Origin: UBA4735 sp035935465
GTDB taxonomy: Bacteria > Chloroflexota > Limnocylindria > P2-11E
DNA length: 32,498 nt
Direction: 5' to 3'
Assembly (NCBI GenBank): GCA_035935465.1
Contig: DASYXA010000087.1
Span: 1-32,498 of the forward strand
In this document: piece after piece, positions 30,941-32,498 of the stretch
How the letters are laid out: each line of letters starts with the position of its first letter
How positions within the stretch are numbered: position 1 is the stretch's first letter
Translations under genes and position numbers: made by a program
The notes under the pieces: generated by a model
Database searches by the model: none
The model's input: only the letters and a program-made list of their open reading frames with translations
What the model was told of the DNA's origin: nothing

Positions 30941-31014
30941 TCGGGGTGGCGGGGCTCGAACCCGCGAACCTCGTGATCCCAGATCACGCGCGCTGCCAAC
31001 TGCGCCACACCCCG
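30941..31014 (-). tRNA. tRNA-Pro (anticodon TGG)
   Basis: Read on the minus strand: acceptor CGGGGTG pairs fully with CACCCCG; the D-stem is GCGC/GCGC; the anticodon stem CGTGA/TCACG encloses loop TCTGGGA; the T-stem GCGGG/CCCGC has loop TTCGAGC. The total is 74 bases with discriminator A and no encoded CCA. The anticodon TGG reads proline codons CCN. Unusual points are C at position 33, where U is nearly universal, and a 6-base variable loop (AGGTTC). It may still be functional, but these deviations lower its score. Confidence 0.85.
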
Positions 31015-31026
31015 ATGCTCAGTTGA

Positions 31027-31656
31027 TTATGCCCGCGCGTCGAGCCCTCTGACGATCACATCGAGACCGAACTCGAACGTCTCATCGCAATCGTCCTTCG
31101 CGAGCTCCGGCAGCAGCTCGACGAGATACGGGTCCGCATCCGCCGGCAGCGCGAGGTCATGACCCTCGGCGCGCAGCGGCGCCGTCCCCACCTCCCACTG
31201 CGCGATGCCCACGACGTACGACGTGATCGTCGCGAGGGTCTTGATGGCGGTCTGCGCGTCGAAGCCGGCGGCGCGCAGCAGCGCCATCACCGCGCCGGCC
31301 GCGCGCGCGGCCGCGGGATCGCTGAGCGGCAGCGCGGCGAGCAGCGGGATCGCGTGCGGGTGTCGGAGCAGCAGCGCGCGGTACGCCCGCGCGACCTCGC
31401 GGAACACGACCTGCCACGGGACACCCGAGGGCGGCGGGATCACGAGCTCGCCGAGCAGCGCCTCGACGACGCCCGCAAGCACCGCGGCCTTGTTCGGGAA
31501 GTGCCGGTAGACCGCCATCCCCTCGACCCCGAGCTCCGCGCCGAGCCGGCGCATGGACAGCGCCTCGAGGCCGTCGCGATCGACCACCGCGAGAGCGGCT
31601 TCGGCGATGCGGGTCTGGGTGAGCGGCGCGCGGGAGTTGGTTGACAGGGCCGGCAT
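31027..31656 (-). CDS. TetR-family transcriptional regulator
   Basis: This 209-residue repressor has an N-terminal helix-turn-helix (A-L-S-M-R-R-L-G-A-E-L-G-V ... M-A-V-Y-R-H-F-P-N-K-A-A-V-L) of the TetR type, followed by an all-helical ligand-binding domain (TetR_C class with P-L-L-A-A-L-P-L and E-F-G-L-D-V-I-V). It would dimerise and control itself and the divergent MMPL transporter through the GTTTAC-AGC-GTAAAC palindrome 11 bases before its start. ATG at 31656 is the only well-placed start and has GAGG five bases upstream, with a TAAACT -10-like box formed by the operator. The stop lies 13 bases from the 5' end of the tRNA. Confidence 0.92.
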   Translation of the reverse strand: MPALSTNSRAPLTQTRIAEAALAVVDRDGLEALSMRRLGAELGVEGMAVYRHFPNKAAVLAGVVEALLGELVIPPPSGVPWQVVFREVARAYRALLLRHPHAIPLLAALPLSDPAAARAAGAVMALLRAAGFDAQTAIKTLATITSYVVGIAQWEVGTAPLRAEGHDLALPADADPYLVELLPELAKDDCDETFEFGLDVIVRGLDARA

Positions 31657-31666
31657 CGGCCTCGTA

Positions 31667-31681
31667 GTTTACAGCGTAAAC
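31667..31681. promoter_or_regulatory. TetR operator palindrome
   Basis: GTTTAC, spacer AGC, GTAAAC: perfect 6-base inverted arms in the 52-base divergent gap between the TetR gene and the MMPL gene. This matches the common TetR-family operator form (TTTAC-n3-GTAAA). It overlaps the leftward -10-like TAAACT, so binding would repress the regulator, and probably the transporter too. Confidence 0.75.
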
Positions 31682-31708
31682 ACCGAGCACGGCAAAGGGG
31701 AAGTGGTC

Positions 31709-32498
31709 ATGTTCGCGGCCTGGGGTCACCTCGTCTACCGGTTCCGTTGGGCGTTCCTCCTCGTCTCAGCGGCCCTGATGGCCCTCTCCGTCGCCGTGAG
31801 CGCCTCGGGTGGCGATCTGAAGAGCGGCGGGATCATCCAGACCTCCGAGTCGGGCCGCGCCGCGAAGCTCATCGAGAACGAGCTGCCGCGCTCGAGCGGC
31901 ACCTCGTTCACCGTCGTCTTCAGCAGCCCGGCCCTGACCGTGACCGACCCCGGCTACAAGGCGGCCGTCACGTCGGCCCTCGCCGGCGTGCGCGCCGATC
32001 CGCGCGTGCAGTCCGTGCTCACCGCGTACGACCCGGGCCCGCAGGCGTCGTCGCTCATCTCGAAGGACCAGCACTCCCTCGTCGCGGTCGTGAGCGTGAA
32101 GGACGACTCGGTCACCGCGGGCAAGTACTACCCGGACCTGCGCGCGAAGATCCGTTCCGACGTCCTCACCGCGCAGGCGACCGGCTATCTCGCCATCAAC
32201 CATGACTTCAACACGATCCTCGAGAGCGACCTTCAGCGCGCGGAGTACGTCTCGCTCCCGCTCGCGCTCATCCTGCTGCTCCTCGTCTTCGGGACCGTGC
32301 TCGCCGCGATGCTGCCGCTGGGCGTCGGGATGCTCGCGGTCGTCGGCGGGATCGCCGCGACGTTCACCCTCAGCCGCGCGACCGACGTCTCGCAGTACGC
32401 GCTCAACATCGTCACGCTCATCGGCCTCGGCGTCGCGATCGACTACTCGCTGTTCATCGTCAATCGCTTCCGCGAAGAGCTCGCGCGCGGACGCACCG
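31709..32498 (+). CDS. MMPL/RND-family transporter, 3' end outside the window
   Basis: The frame from ATG 31709 stays open to the window edge for 263 codons. The product begins with a membrane helix (W-A-F-L-L-V-S-A-A-L-M-A-L-S-V) and then an extracytoplasmic loop domain of about 150 residues. A block of membrane helices follows (S-L-P-L-A-L-I-L-L-L-L-V-F, then M-L-P-L-G-V-G-M-L) and the MMPL hallmark V-A-I-D-Y-S-L-F-I-V-N-R-F-R-E-E. MMPL proteins export lipids, glycolipids or drugs using the proton gradient. AAAGGGG gives a ribosome site 8 bases before the ATG; an in-frame GTG at 31703 is less likely. The gene is divergent from TetR, the usual arrangement for drug or lipid exporters. Confidence 0.92.
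   Translation, partial: MFAAWGHLVYRFRWAFLLVSAALMALSVAVSASGGDLKSGGIIQTSESGRAAKLIENELPRSSGTSFTVVFSSPALTVTDPGYKAAVTSALAGVRADPRVQSVLTAYDPGPQASSLISKDQHSLVAVVSVKDDSVTAGKYYPDLRAKIRSDVLTAQATGYLAINHDFNTILESDLQRAEYVSLPLALILLLLVFGTVLAAMLPLGVGMLAVVGGIAATFTLSRATDVSQYALNIVTLIGLGVAIDYSLFIVNRFREELARGRT

Noticed and set aside
29932..31014. Integrase or att repeats near the tRNA
   Set aside because: No integrase gene and no repeat of the tRNA end is found in the window, so integration is only suggested.
1..32498. CRISPR array
   Set aside because: No regularly spaced repeat was seen at any scale; the repeats in the lipoprotein stalk are codon repeats.

Overview
The window is a gene-dense, high-GC bacterial chromosome segment, about 67% GC in a core line I counted (26041-26100). 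GTG and TTG starts are common, and neighbouring genes usually overlap by 1-23 bases. UPF0182, two cell-wall lipoproteins, a DUF1906 glycoside-hydrolase-like protein, a polyprenol-phosphate mannose synthase type GT2 and MazG/RNase PH/RdgB side by side fit a Gram-positive-like Chloroflexota (Limnocylindria/Dormibacteria type) or an actinobacterium. No marker settles the phylum. The arrangement looks chromosomal; I see no phage structural genes, IS elements or CRISPR.

Region by region: (1) 1-3726, three co-directional glycosyltransferase genes. The first is cut by the window edge and fuses two GT modules; the next two are tandem paralogues. A perfect 13-bp hairpin follows. (2) 3788-4474, a minus-strand lipoprotein. 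(3) 4562-9391, lgt, a UPF0182 membrane protein and a GT-C-like membrane protein, all overlapping. (4) 9366-9984, a ribbon-helix-helix/MazF-type toxin-antitoxin pair with its own promoter and a 24-bp palindromic operator. (5) 10019-18326, a long surface-sugar operon: FAD oxidoreductase, Gfo/Idh dehydrogenase, hexapeptide acyltransferase, a small frameshifted gene, DegT aminotransferase, a second hexapeptide acyltransferase, a sugar epimerase, a second DegT aminotransferase and a lipoprotein. The dehydrogenase, acyltransferase and aminotransferase types match the WbpB/WbpD/WbpE set for UDP-GlcNAc(3NAc)A-like sugars.

(6) 18330-21400, a lower-GC accessory island on the minus strand: a nucleotidyltransferase remnant and a three-gene overlapping operon of exported proteins (DUF1906 enzyme with a frameshift, Asp-box beta-propeller, membrane-anchored protein of unknown family). 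(7) 21397-24227, a two-domain GNAT and a GT2 synthase diverging from a GT4 gene. (8) 24312-27879, a parvulin-type PPIase followed by mazG, rph and rdgB (export/folding plus nucleotide and RNA housekeeping). (9) 27880-29935, HIT, DUF488, GNAT and MOSC genes. (10) 29932-31014, a second low-GC patch with two tandem HNH-like zinc-binding proteins ending against a minus-strand tRNA-Pro. (11) 31027-32498, a TetR regulator divergent from an MMPL transporter that runs off the window, with a palindromic operator between them.

The best candidates for something undescribed are the three-gene exported operon of the island, the small frameshifted gene embedded by start/stop overlaps in the sugar cluster, and the tandem HNH pair beside the tRNA. 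Functions are assigned by reading motifs; no database search was possible.
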